NCBI GenBank assembly: GCA_050084515.1
Contig: CM114275.1
Location: 24,490,001 to 24,554,000 of the forward strand
Source of the DNA: Blasia pusilla
Taxonomy: Eukaryota > Marchantiophyta > Marchantiopsida > Blasiales
DNA length: 64,000 nucleotides
Reading direction: 5' to 3'
Shown here: piece by piece, positions 11,181 to 22,649 of the stretch
Position numbering within the stretch: position 1 is the stretch's first letter
How the letters are laid out: every line of letters starts with the position of its first letter
Made by a program: the position numbers and the translations under genes
Notes under the pieces: generated by a model
Told to the model about the DNA's origin: nothing
The model's database searches: none
What the model saw: the letters and a program-made list of their open reading frames with translations, nothing else

Positions 11181-14067
11181 CTGCCATGCTGTAAGCATGA
11201 ATTAGTGAGGTGTAAGTCATAACATTTGGAGCACAACCTGACTCCTTCATGATTGTCAGCATTGCATGCGCGGCTTTGGCCTTTCCCTGCATTTGTAAAT
11301 ATAAACGCCATTTAGTTCCAGAAAACTCCTAGATGATGAGCCCATGTTGGAGTTCTGTTCATAAAGAGAAAATTGTTGATTCTCAAAATGGCCCAGTAAC
11401 AGCCATTATTCTGTTCATTGTATAGTAGGACCCAGCTAACGAGCAGATGACCTACTTTAACACTCAAATTGATTGATGGGTTGATTACAAGCATAACTAC
11501 GCGCACCAATTAATGTGACTAACGGCATTGTGTGTACCTGCAGAGCATAGGCATGGACCAAGGCCGAGGCAGCTTCCACAGACATGCCAATACCCATAGA
11601 GAGCATTTCATCAAAAAGCCTTTGAGCTTCTGTGATGTCCTGAATCTTGGCTGCCCCATGGATAAAAATGCTGAACGTTATAGCATCAGGAGTTATTCTT
11701 TTTTCCTGCATAATCTGATAGATCTCCTTGGCTTCCAGGTACATGGCTCCATTTATGAACACTGAAATTGCGGTATTACACATGTTTAAATTCCAACTAA
11801 TCTTCCTCGAAGCGGCAATTCTGAGTACATCTTTGACTCTCTCTGGTTCGCCACTGCGTCCACAAGCTGAAATGAGAGAGCACATCGTAACCACATTGGG
11901 CATAATTTCATTAATATCCATGTCAGGCAGCAACCTGAAAGCCTCTGTAACACGGCCGGCAGAACTGTAAGCATCCACAAGAGTGTTATAAGTCACTATG
12001 TTGGGCTTTCGTGATTTTCTTTGCATCAGGTCAAACACTTCTCTGGCTTCGTCCACTTTCCCTGATTTGCTGTATGAGTTCATAAGAGCTGTGTATGAGA
12101 CAACGTCAGGCTCAAAGCCTGCTTTCTCCAGGAGCTTGAACATCTCAAGAGCTTCTACATACATCCCGAAGGATGCGTAGGCTCCAATCAGAGTATTAAA
12201 TGTTACTAAGTTGGGAGCAACTCCCTCTCCGACCATCATCTCGAAAAGAGACTTTGCGTTATCCACTTGGCCACAAGCAGCATAGACTTGCATTACGGTG
12301 GTGAAAGTAACCAAGTCAGGATAACATCCTTCCGATCTCATGTTCTTCATGCTGTTGAAAAGCTTCGCAGCTTCATCATACCTTTCCATGTTATAAAAGC
12401 AGCTAATCATAATGTTGAGGGTGATCCGATCTGGCTGAACTTTCCACTTCAGCATAGTTTCAAAGTGCTCCACAGCCATGGCATACTGACCACCAGTCTT
12501 CAGGGCAGTGAGGATGATGTTATGGGTTACAACATCAGCAGCGACACCATCATTTTCCATGCGTTTATACACTTTTAGGGCCCTCTCCCATTGACCACTA
12601 CTCCCACAAGCATTGATGAGATTGTTATAGGAGCCTGTGCTGGGGGGAACCTGTTAGAAAAGAGATGATTTTGTCAGTTCGCACTTACTTTGGACCTTGA
12701 GGGAATGTGCACAAGAGTTATGAAAACAATGACTGGTTAGAATTGGGCTCCCCTAAGTTACAAGTCAAAGTTTTTGGAGAGATCCTCACAGCAGCTTGTA
12801 ACATCATGTCAAACAGATTCTGAGCTTCTCTCCATTGCAGAGCTCGGCCATGCACATTAATTAGTGCATTGTAAGTTTCAACATCAGGCTTACATCTGCA
12901 CAACCAAACCAAAAATCTTACTCAGTCATCTTCCACACTACCAGGCTTGAAACACCTTCCTGACCAGTTTTGACCCGACACACACAATCTCAACTGATCA
13001 TGAACTGCAGGTGTAAAAGATAACTGCTTCACTCTATGATTGGCAAAGATCCTTCATATTGAACAAGTCCCAAATAGGAAAGTCCTTCATTCTCTAACAA
13101 AGTTGCATGCACAACCTTCGTGGTGATAGACTGATCAATTTGGCTCATTCTAGACACTGACCAACCTCCACTCTTGCATCTCTGAAAAGAGTTGCCGCGC
13201 TCTATCCACTCGTTGGTGCCTTGCATACAACCATATCATATAGTTGTAAATGTCAGTCCGGGCCCGATAACAACGCTGATTCTTCATCCAAGTGAACACC
13301 CGCACACTATGATTCAGGGCACCAGTTTTCGTCATTGCCTGCAACATTGACTTCCTTTTTAGAGAACAGCAGAACTTCCAAAAGTCCTTTGCAAATTCAC
13401 AAAGATCACCTTTGTTAAATTTCAACTCCATTCTAGAAGACCACAATGGCATGGTAAACTGTCACAAGATTAATATTAAGTGTTAAATAAACGTATAGCA
13501 CAGCCCAGTGATATGCAAACTGCTACAACAGTGAAATCTTCAACACATCCCATTAGGGGAACTCCACCGCCATCACCTTGGAAATTGCCATTCACAAATC
13601 AATGCAAAGTAGGAGTTCCTGCAGATAAGAATAGCTCACAACCCCAAGACACATACCTTCAAAAGTGGAGGAAAGTTTTTGCGATTGTACCGGCCCACCC
13701 ACTGGTTGAGAACAAAGTCAATGTCATCCCAATGATTCAATTCCAGTACTTTTGCTATAACCTCTCTCAAACTCCATCCCTTCTGATCTTCACACCTACT
13801 TCTGTATCTTCTGGGAACGGGGGCTAAATCTGTGCCTGGAACTTCTCCCCTCGAATTGAGAACTCCATAGATTCTTGTGCGTTTTGTTCTCCCATAAAGT
13901 CTTTCGATACCAAGTGGCTGAAACCTCTTCACCTTGCTTGTGGTGCTGACAACCTCTTCCTCTGCAGAAGAATCTTCAATCGCTTGAACTTGTTCTACAT
14001 TCTGTGAATACTCATCCCCTTCAGCAGAAACCGTACATACACCCACTCCCACTTCTGGTCCAGCAAC
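11181..14067 (-). CDS. EMB2654: PPR protein, EMB2654 homologue (exons 2-6 visible, 3' end missing)
   Basis: Pentatricopeptide-repeat protein, predicted to act in chloroplasts. Arabidopsis EMB2654 (AT2G41720) is needed for rps12 trans-splicing. Exons fit splice rules and phase: 14067-13657, 13338-13166, 12895-12790, 12650-11538, 11286-11181. Family marks are LNHWDDIDFVLNQWVGRYNR in the first of these exons, then TDIYNYMIWLYARHQ, and about ten tandem 35-residue PPRs of the form PDVVSYTALMNSYSKSG in the 1113-bp exon. The last visible exon (GKAKAAHAMLTIMKESGC...) ends at GTAAGG in phase 1. The remaining C-terminal PPRs are not found between here and the transposon nest at 10.8 kb, so the gene is either truncated or has a very large intron. 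The gene structure is seen directly; the function is taken from the Arabidopsis homologue. Confidence 0.87.
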
Positions 14068-14289
14068 CTATATGACTTCACACATGCCACAAGTTGCCAA
14101 AAGTGAGTGAGGGTTTACAATCGCTGTTGCTGCCACAACCATGAGATTCTCTAATAGCTTCTATCCAACACTAAAAAAAACCACCAACCTAGTCCCCACT
14201 CCATCGACTTTGGCAGATCTTTGTAAAATACCCTGCTGCTGGAGTTTGTGGTTCTGGAGGCAGGGGTCAGGTTCTGCACCGGGAACTTA

Positions 14290-15180
14290 AAGACAAGCGA
14301 AAAACTCGGGCATGAAATGGGGATGGGAAGAAACGCCTTTGTTCTCTCTCAACTCAAGGCTACCACCAGCTTTACTTATTGAGTACAATCTGGGCTTGAG
14401 CCAGCAAAAGAAGATGCAGGCCTTTGCATATGGTCACAAAGAAAGTCCTGTGGGAGAGTCCATATCCTTAGGTATCAAGTTCAATACCAATGTGGTGGTG
14501 CAAGTAAAGCTAATTTATGTATCCGGTGCCTTCCCATCTGGTAAAACAAACTGCAAGAGAATGGAAATAGGGCACACATCACACAAGCTTAACCTCTTCA
14601 ATGCCACTGCCCTACCGGTCGATGTCTGTGGGTCTAAAGTTTGGGGTCCCAGTCCTTTTGATTGGCCAAAAATCTTAGGCATACCACACAAAAAAATCTT
14701 CGTACACAAATGCCTTGGCAAATTGAAATCAACACCTCAAAATGTGGTGGTGGCAGAGTTCTGACACCTCTCGATGGTATTTCTTGCTATCAAAAGATTG
14801 TTCATAATTCTTTTCTTGAAAACAAAAAAAAAAAATTTTCTTCGTTATATGGACTACGTCAATGCTGGCTGAAGCAATTTCCACTAACACCTTGAGGATA
14901 TCAACCATGATGGTACTAATTGCCTATCTGCAGTCTTGCTTTTTGAGGATAGTGCTCTCGCTGATGCAAAAGAACTGTTACGATGATTGCTGAGAGTTGT
15001 TCCACACTTGTGGATATCAATGATGATCCTAGTCGCCTATCTGGAAGAGAGTTTTAAGGATACCGCTGTCGCTGATGCAAAAAACTGGTATCGTAGTTGT
15101 AGAGAGTGCTTCCACAAAGTCAATTGATGATTTGCTAAGAACAGGATGACCTGCTTACATTTCTCTTTAATGCTTACTAA
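14290..15180 (+). pseudogene. LINE remnant in the first intron of EMB2654
   Basis: The plus-strand reading shows the same landmarks as the LINE at 5002-6162, heavily decayed: SGMKWGWEE (RT end), NCKRMEIGHTSHKLNLFNA, VCGSKVWGP, then near 14880-15100 the 'HLED...LSA...ADAKNWYR' region, partly duplicated. It is antisense to the host gene and contained in the intron, so it is likely tolerated. Confidence 0.65.
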
Positions 15181-15633
15181 GCTACGTTAAGCACTCGCCA
15201 GTAAACATCATGATTTGACGTTGCAGTTCAGGGGAACTCCATAATGACGAGCACTACCCTGTCACCTGCAGCTATTAAGCGCAAATTAGAAAGGCGTTCC
15301 CTTCCCTGAACTCTCCCAAGGTACTGCTCTCAGTTCGAGTGTTTTCATGTCCAGCAGGAACCAGGTTGAAGTAGATCAATTCCGCCACCAGTGTGTGGAC
15401 GCTGGACAGTTAGCTTCCTAGATCAGCACTGTCGTCCTTTGCAATCCCTTGTCTCGCTTGATCTGGCATCCATTAGTACTGCAAATCTTGTCGTTTCAAA
15501 GCCCATCGTGGTGTAGGTTCTTGAAGGACTATGATCCCTCCATTTCGCTCGAGAAAAACAAGGCAGCCACGACGTTATGAGCTTCAAAACAGAAGAATCA
15601 AATCCCCAAGTGATTCTTAAAGGAGAAACCCAC

Positions 15634-15885
15634 CTTTGTTTCACGGTGTCCATCGGTGAGACGTGCAGGATTGGCATCCCACCGCTCTACAAATGTAGTC
15701 ACTCTCGCAGAATCGAGCTCAGCCCTCATTGTAAGTGGGGTCTTCAATGGCCATCTCACGGACCGACTCTGCCACAATCCAGTGCTGTCGCTCCCGAGTA
15801 TGAGCGACGAGCTCGAACTGCACAGCGCGAGCCCTCTCAGGCTTCCTGAGAGAGATTCCACCCATCCTCCTGATGCCATAGCCAT
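15634..15885 (-). CDS. EMB2654: Probable first exon of the EMB2654 homologue with transit peptide
   Basis: The minus-strand ATG at 15885 opens MAMASGGWVESLSGSLRG, a Ser-rich, acid-poor leader typical of chloroplast transit peptides. After 84 codons it ends ...GHRETK at a good donor (AAG|GTGGGT, phase 0). The acceptor at 14068 (CATATAG|GTTGCTGG) is also phase 0 and continues VAGPEVGVGV, so the join is in frame. A CT-rich stretch on this strand (about 16000-16045) just upstream resembles a plant 5' UTR. The intron (14068-15633) contains a LINE remnant. The join is my prediction, since the N terminus is not conserved in the family. Confidence 0.6.
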
Positions 15886-15989
15886 AGCACAGCTCCTCCT
15901 CCTCCTCCTCCTTCCAACTCCCGAACGCCCAACACCCAACGCGGTGCTTGACCCGACCTTGCGACCATAGGTTGGAGGGTGCTTGAGAC

Positions 15990-16045
15990 TGGGATGGGTA
16001 TAGAGTGAGAGCGAGAGAGAGAGAGCGAGAGGGAGAGAGATCTTA
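15990..16045 (-). promoter_or_regulatory. CT-rich (minus strand) tract upstream of EMB2654 start
   Basis: The plus strand reads GAGAGCGAGAGAGAGAGAGC and similar; on the gene's strand this is a pyrimidine-rich CT microsatellite about 110 bp upstream of the proposed ATG. Such tracts are common in plant 5' UTRs and core promoters. No clear TATA box was assigned. Confidence 0.35.
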
Positions 16046-16649
16046 CAACTCCCAAGTCCCTTCGGTGCCGAAAACCATTCGGGACTTACCAGCAGCGACC
16101 CCACCAATGATCCAAGACTGATGAGTGAGTGAGTCCCACCCACACTTTGGATGGTCGTTATTTGTTCTAATCGCTTGTCACTGTAAAACACTATCCTTCC
16201 TCTAGAGGTCAAGAGAGTAAATAGGGCATCCCATGGACCCAACAAAGACGAGTGAGTGAGTAGTGAGTGAGGATCAGTTCCATGATGGAAAGAGGAAAAG
16301 ATTGTGGGTCGGATCTAGTGCGCTCTGATTGAGGGGCGGGGAGCTATGGCTGCACCGCAGATGCGATTGGAGCTTTGAAGGGGTTGGCGAAGTAGGTTGT
16401 GGGGGTCGGTGCTAGGTAGACGGTCTGGTTTCCAGCTACAGCGATACTGACTAATGGAGAAGGCCTTGGATATGGTGGCGATGCCTGGGGCCAGCAGCAG
16501 TGGCGGCAGGGGCACGGAGATGTCGATGTGGAGTTTATGCCATCCGAAACCTGTCAGCGTTTCTCGGTGAGTAATTCTTGCCACCTGATTCTTAGATGTC
16601 TCTTGTCTGCCTTGAAACGACAAGATTCGCATGTGATGGTTCCGCACAT

Positions 16650-16700
16650 CCTGTGACTTTTAGTCCCATGGTCCTCGTGGGTCCAATCAATCACTTATCT
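16650..16700 (+). repeat. Possible LINE 3'-end scrap
   Basis: CTTTTAGTCCCATGGTCCTCGTGGGTCC followed by AATCAATCACTTATC resembles the LINE terminus at 6215-6260. The match is short. The surrounding stretch 16250-17000 shows no gene. Confidence 0.35.
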
Positions 16701-17667
16701 ATACTTGAGAAAATATGGCGTTTATAAGATTATGAGCTAAAAAACAGAGGGATTCAATAGCCAAAGACGTTCCTCAAAGAATCCACTGCACTCCTCGCTG
16801 CGTCCTACCGCTCCTGAATGATTGGCGAGCGTTGGAGTCTTCTTATTTGTCACGGTTCATGTGGTTTAATGACCTCTTCTTCTCTCGTGGAATAGCAGCA
16901 GATCAGAATGATCTGCTTGTTTCCCAGAATTTCAAGCGAATTCGGTTTGAGATGGTCGTTTCATATTTTAAATGGATGGAGAATGTCTGAATCTGCGGAA
17001 TCTTGTCTTCTCATAGTCTAGGTGATTTTTTTATTTTTATTATTATTATTATTATTCAAGGAAGCAGCAGAATGCTCTTTGTTTTCCAGAATGGCACGCA
17101 TAATTGCTATGTTGGTCTTTCTGGCTTTCTTTTCACGGCTGGAGAATGTCGCAATTCTTCTAAAGTCTGTTCTGAAGTCCGTTGAAGTGTTTGAGGACTT
17201 TCTTCTTCTCGCAGCAGCAAAATGCTGTTTGTTTTCCAGAATCTGAACCACAAGAGACGTTTCCACAATCGTTTATTTTGTTTTCTCGGATGGAGGATGT
17301 CGGAATCCACCTTTTCTTGGTTGGGGATTCGAGGACCTTCTGCCAAGAATTTAGGTAGTTTACGGTTATTTGAAGGTATGAAGATTGTGGAATCTTTATT
17401 TCTCATAGTTCAAATGATCACTGAGTGCTGCTCAGATAGTCCTGTTCTTTCTTTCAATGGATGGGGAGTGTCAGAATCTTCTTGTGTTAGTTCAAGTGAT
17501 TTAACTCTTATTTCTTCATGTGGAAGCAGAAGCAGAATGAGTTTAGGTATCCAGAGTGTGAAGCATAAGTTGGACGTGGATGTTCCTGTCATTCTTTTGA
17601 GTATCCCATTTGTAGTGTCAGTCACAATGTGCTCGAGGTCACATTCTAGGATTGCAAGGATTGTGGG

Positions 17668-17750
17668 TAGTCTTCCAGAAAACTCTTACATTCTCGGTAG
17701 TCTTCCAGAAAACTCTTCCATTATGGGTAGTCTTCCAGCACAAAACTCAA
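17668..17750 (+). repeat. Short tandem repeat, about 30 bp unit, three copies
   Basis: The unit GGTAGTCTTCCAGAAAACTC is repeated three times, the last copy diverged (GGTAGTCTTCCAGCACAAAA). The wider region 17000-17780 also has dispersed repeats of CAGAATGCTNTTTGTTTTCC. No coding function seen. Confidence 0.6.
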
Positions 17751-18106
17751 TGGAGATATTGGGCTTCGTGAGTTGCTGAATCTGAAAATATGGAGTGTTC
17801 TTTCACTCTGTCGGATGTATCGTTGTAACTGTCGGCCACACTCTGCGACTTCGCTGGAGTTCGCATTCTTGGTGTCCTGCGAGCAGAAAACTCAAGTGAG
17901 AGAGTGACAATTGTGAGTGGCTGAATCTTGAAGCACCAATCCAAGTGTCCTGAGCGCATGCACCAGAGAGGAGCACATGCATCTTCATTTCTGAGAAACG
18001 GTAGCTTGCGTCCAGCAGCAATGCACTCAATCCCAAGGGCTTCCGAGGTCGGCGGAGCGTACAACCTCGTCTCAATGTCAAGTGCTTCGGACAAGAGAGG
18101 AAGGCA

Positions 18107-18697
18107 GTGGAAATGGATCAAGCCCCTCTGAAACGCAGCGATGTCATACAGCTTTTGGCATTGGCTGTGAAGACACTGCAAGAGCCACAAAATCACAGGC
18201 GCCTCCGAGAACTCCTCCGGAACTCCAGACCGTCCACCATACAAGCACACACAGCAGAACTTCCAGAAATGCCATCGCTGGCTCAGCGATCCTGGCCGAC
18301 GCCACCCTCCACTGCTGTTTCTGCAAGTGCTTCGCGACACCAATCCGCCGACTACACGTTCTCCCCACCGCCACCAGTGACATGGGGCGGAGAACAGTCA
18401 TCTTCCATGGATCACAACCAGTGGATCAGCCCCACACTCCCATTCTCTTCTTCTGCAAGCATAGAAATTCCCGTGCACTCGGAGACGGCTGAGGTCACCA
18501 CTAGCAGCAAGGCCGCGCCAGAGGCTTGCACACCAGAGTCTGGAGAGAGTTATGGAGGCGTAGGAAGAATCAGCAGCAGCAGCTCCCTGAGCACGATGCG
18601 ACGGCTGAAGACCCTGGATGTTCACTCTTATGTCCACAACGCTTTGCGAGAAGCGCACTGGAGATCTTGGCTGCAATCCAGGCAAATCGAGGATTGA
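18107..18697 (+). CDS. Unrecognised open frame of 196 codons (hypothetical)
   Basis: An open frame begins MEMDQAPLKRSDVIQLLALA and is rich in Ser, Pro and Thr in the middle, with a short basic helix-like end (SYVHNALREAHWRSW). I do not recognise a family. It is GC-richer than the AT-rich sequence to its right, and no repeat or transposon similarity was noticed, so it could be an exon of a host gene. No neighbouring exon with supporting splice sites was identified. It may also be chance. Confidence 0.25.
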   Translation: MEMDQAPLKRSDVIQLLALAVKTLQEPQNHRRLRELLRNSRPSTIQAHTAELPEMPSLAQRSWPTPPSTAVSASASRHQSADYTFSPPPPVTWGGEQSSSMDHNQWISPTLPFSSSASIEIPVHSETAEVTTSSKAAPEACTPESGESYGGVGRISSSSSLSTMRRLKTLDVHSYVHNALREAHWRSWLQSRQIED

Positions 18698-18764
18698 CTG
18701 TTGAAGGTGTAGAGTCTTTCATGCATTTTCCATGCCCTAGAGGAGGAGCCCTAAAGGAGCAAGT

Positions 18765-19032
18765 GAAGGGATCCATTAGGGGGTGTCAAAGATCGTCCTG
18801 TCCGGGAGTTTTTCCCGTGTTGGTATTCTATGAAGGGATCCATTAGGGGGTGTCAAAGATCGTCCTGTCCGGGAGTTTTCCCCGTGTTGGTATTCCATGA
18901 AGGGATCCATTAGGGGGTGTCAAAGATCGTCCGGTCCCGGAGTTTTTCCCGTGTTGGTATTCCATGAAGGGATCCATTAGGGGGTGTCAAAGATCGTCCT
19001 ATCCGGAAATTTTTCCAGTGTTGGTATTATGG
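18765..19032 (+). repeat. Tandem repeat, 67-bp unit, four copies
   Basis: Units begin at 18765, 18832, 18899 and 18966 with GAAGGGATCCATTAGGGGGT and continue GTCAAAGATCGTCC to TGTTGGTATTC. The unit length is exactly 67 bp for the first three; copies differ by a few substitutions, with most change in the last. The purine-rich part followed by GTCAAAG resembles a polypurine tract but no LTR follows. The stretch 19033-19640 is AT-rich without a gene and contains a palindrome CTTTTCATGATCTCTAGATC ATGAAAAG at 19399-19426. Confidence 0.9.
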
Positions 19033-19649
19033 AGGTTTCAAGTTCCTTGCACCTTCTTTTTCTCGCCACAAATATGGAGGTGTGTGGTTCCAATGTACTA
19101 ATAAGATTATTGTTCATTTTTCCAACATATAAGATAGTTCGAAATCCATCAAGGAAATTTTTTTAAGGATTAATTGAACTATTAATCACTATATAGTTTT
19201 CTATAATTAATGTAAATTATGTATAGATATGCACTAGCCAGTGTATATGAGTGCCAAGTGATGAACTTCACCTCTCTTTCAATTATCTACCTTTACCTCA
19301 ACTCTTCATGATATGAGATATATGGATTCACATGTGAAAGTTCTCATAAATGAGACCATTATTATAAAAGTGAAAGGTCGACATGATAGATTTCCCTCTT
19401 CTTTTCATGATCTCTAGATCATGAAAAGCTCTCACATCGAAAAATTATTGTACTATTGGCAAAAGATAGACTGGATTGCTTGAAGAACGTCCGTAAGAAT
19501 AAGACAAATAGGTGGTTATAGTCAAGCTTAGCAGGTCCTACCACTAACCACGTCAGAATCACACCCCTTTAGGTTTTTTTCTTGCTGAGCTTAGCTGACT
19601 AACCAACTTCGTGTGAGTACCAAATGTAGCAGTTCAGGTGTCTTATGAG

Positions 19650-20197
19650 CTTGTCTGTAACTCAATCTTCAATACATCAAGGTTCAACACCTCACCAATA
19701 TCTCGACGAATGGCCGTAGGTAAATCTGGCTCTCGGCCATAAAGTAGCAAGTACAGTGAGAAAGACGCTAAGGATGTTTGCTTGTTGAATCTGTATCCCA
19801 TCGCCAACCACGACAATTGGAGGTTCCAATCTCCTAGATGACCACTCTGCAAGCCATGCTTGCGTAATCCTCTCTTCACCGTTTGCGCAACCCTCTTCAC
19901 TAGTCCATCCGCCTCAGGATGATCTCGCGAAATAGTACGGTGATTGATCAACGCCTGATCACACAAGGCTTGAAACTCTCCCCGAAACTTCGTACCTTGG
20001 TTTGTCAATACCTCAGCTGATGTATCGTAATGACTCAGCACTCGATCTAGGAAGGCATACGCTACTCCCTCACTCGCTTTGTTAGGCAATGCAACCAACT
20101 CGATCCATTTCGAGAAGTGCTCGACCATCCCCAACACATACCGACTATGGCGCTTCGTCAAAGGCAAAGGTCCTGCAAAATCCAAAATCCACCTATT
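19650..20197 (-). pseudogene. MT-gypsy integrase core fragment (probably the missing part of copy I)
   Basis: On the minus strand this is the DDE integrase core of the same family as 59205-59750: LDFAGPLPLTKRHSRYVLGM with the first Asp, VLTNQGTKF in place of the second Asp (D changed to N) and RDHPEADGLVKRV in place of the Glu region (E changed to K). It begins at GGTGGA, only some 7-8 nucleotides beyond the point where copy I stops at 31150. It ends decayed near LDVLKIELQ. Catalytic residues are lost. Confidence 0.88.
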
Positions 20198-20199
20198 TT

Positions 20200-22430
20200 T
20201 AGTGGATAATAAGTTTCAAATGAAACGAAATTGTAAAAAATTTAAATCATCACAATCGTAAGCAAAACTAGTCAAATCCACACCTATCTATAACACCTAT
20301 GAATATTGATATTCAAGATTTTAATTCTTTCATTCGTTGTTGTTTTGATGAGTTGTTTCTCGAGAAGGTTTGGTATGTTTTCAATTGCCCATCCACCAGA
20401 TTCTTCAATATTGAATACTCTTGCATGAGGAAGAAAATCACACTGTGGATCTTGAGATGTCTACTTGTCTTGATCTTTATATATTATCAGGCTAGGGATG
20501 AATGGGAAAACTTTATATGAATTCAATTCTATGTATTTAAAACAAATGAGTTGATTATCCTAAACCCTAACCAATCGACTCTCATGATGAGTTATAATAC
20601 TATCTAAAAGATTGTTGAAATTAGAAAGGATCTCAAAGAAAGGTGAATTGGCATTCCATGATTGCTCAAAATACAAAAATGTTGTAAGAGTGTTTGAAAT
20701 ACATTGTGCACTGTTTGTGAGAAAATAGAAAGTGACGAAATCATTGAAATCTTTACAAAACTTAGAGATACAAAGTGGCCTAGTCCGTCCGTGCGCTCAC
20801 AAAAGACCTTCAATGGAACCTAAACATGGAGATAACTCGACATACGAGAATACGCTATCGCAACCGCTCCCAACTATTTCACTACTCGGGAAACTAGGGT
20901 TTTTACCTATTTTTATTCATTTCTATTAATAGAATTTTTTTGCCAAGACGACCCCCGCGACGTATCAGGGTGCTCCTCACCCTGATGCAATATAGGGTTA
21001 GATAAATCCTAGTAATGCTACTCCTAAAACCACCTACGTCATATTACTATGACTCCTTCGACGTCTAAGTCAGAACCATCAATCTAGGCTTCTCCTCATA
21101 CAAGAGGGCTGATCAGATTAATGGTGCTCAGAGAAGTGGATGTTGAGAATCCAACACTGTTGCCCCAAAAATATTGAAACCCAAAGGAGTGGCAGAATTT
21201 TTTAAATATATTGTTAACTCCCACTCTTATTTAAGATAAGAAATAAATAGCTTTAAAATGGGAAGAAATAAAGATCTTTTAAGATAAGAAATAAATAGCT
21301 TGAATCTATTCTAAATTTTATTTTCAACTCTTGTCTTTTTATAGGAAGTTTCTCTATTTTACTTGCATGATGTCATTTTTAAGGAATTATGATAATTATG
21401 TTAATACTTGAGTTCACTTGAATTTCATCTTAAGATATAGTGTGTGATGGTATAAGCCTCTACTTAGGGATTATTCATTTTGGTCAACCATAAAATTCAT
21501 TGAAGTAGGCTCAAGATTTTCTATTTTACAACCAGAGATGTACGTACTCCTCCTTCTTTCTACCATCATGAGAACTGAAATCGTAAGATATAAGTGCAAA
21601 GAGAAAAAAAATAGTAAAATTGAAAGGGTCCTTGGGACAATAGGACAAGTTGTTTCCAAGGAAATTCAAGACTTATTCTTCTTGAAGAATTTTGGCCATG
21701 CCTTACTCGCTTGAGCTCCTCAATGGAATGAATTTCACAAAGTGGATGAGGGGAAAAACATAGACATCCCTCAATCAGGTAACATCCCATGGCATGACCA
21801 ACTAGATGATATTGGAATGGTGAGTTGTTAATACGAGTCTTTGTAGTAAAGTGTATTTACAAAAAAAAATCATCTTAATTTTTTAAAAGAAATTCCAAAA
21901 AGAAAAGAAAATCAATGTGAAAAAAATATCTTAGAAAGAAATTTGGATAGAGAAAATCCTAATCATAAAAATAGTCTTAATGGGTTTAGGGAGAATTCTC
22001 CTCACGTGCATCCACAATGAATTAAACAAAGAGACAAATGACAATTCTCCAAAACTCTACATTCTTATGAATAATTATAATCAATTTATCATTATTATTG
22101 GAATTTTTTTCTTATTTGAAGATTTGTATCAGCTTGAAAATGATTCCAAAAAAATTTACAGTCCCAACGTACACTTCCCCATTTATTCTATTTCTAGACC
22201 ATCTAAGTGTTCACTTATTACTTTCTCTCCCGCCCGTGTCAAAGGGCTCTTGCAATAGGGACATAAAATTTTTTGTGAGGTAGAATAAAAATTAGATAAA
22301 TTGTGGGCAACATATGAAAGGGGTTGCAAATAATGCAAATACCAAAAAGACGTGCTGGAAATCCACTTGAACCACAACCCTAAATCCTTCTGAAGAAGGA
22401 CGGTCGTACCTTTCAACATTGGGACGGGCA
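20200..22430. other. AT-rich spacer without recognisable gene
   Basis: This stretch is strongly AT-rich, with short A and T runs and no conserved coding pattern on either strand. A 73-codon open frame at 20299-20520 has no recognised similarity and is probably chance. Confidence 0.6.
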
Positions 22431-22439
22431 GAACAAACG

Positions 22440-22489
22440 GATGGTAGATTCACGGACGAGATATCAATTTTGTCCGTGAATCTACCATC
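22440..22489. repeat. Perfect 18-bp inverted repeat (hairpin)
   Basis: GATGGTAGATTCACGGAC (22440-22457) is followed after 14 bases by its exact reverse complement (22472-22489). No mismatch occurs in the stem. It stands shortly upstream of the MULE-like remnant and could be a transposon terminus, a MITE relic or a small-RNA hairpin. Confidence 0.9.
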
Positions 22490-22649
22490 TATTTGTGCTG
22501 ACGGAAGGTTGGTGGGAGTAGCTCGTGAATACTACTAAGAGGAACGGAGTCGTGAATACTTCCCAATTTCCTCCAAAAAATGCAGAAACTCTTTACACTG
22601 TGGATACAACCATACTGTCGGGTGGCCATAGATGTCCGCACTGTCAAGC

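Noticed and set aside
15598-16245. 215-codon minus-strand open frame taken as a single protein
   Set aside because: Its first half is a low-complexity Ser/Leu and Arg run from CT repeats; only the part from 15885 fits as a transit-peptide exon.
20299-20520. 73-codon plus-strand frame as a membrane peptide gene
   Set aside because: AT-rich background, no similarity recognised and no supporting signals.
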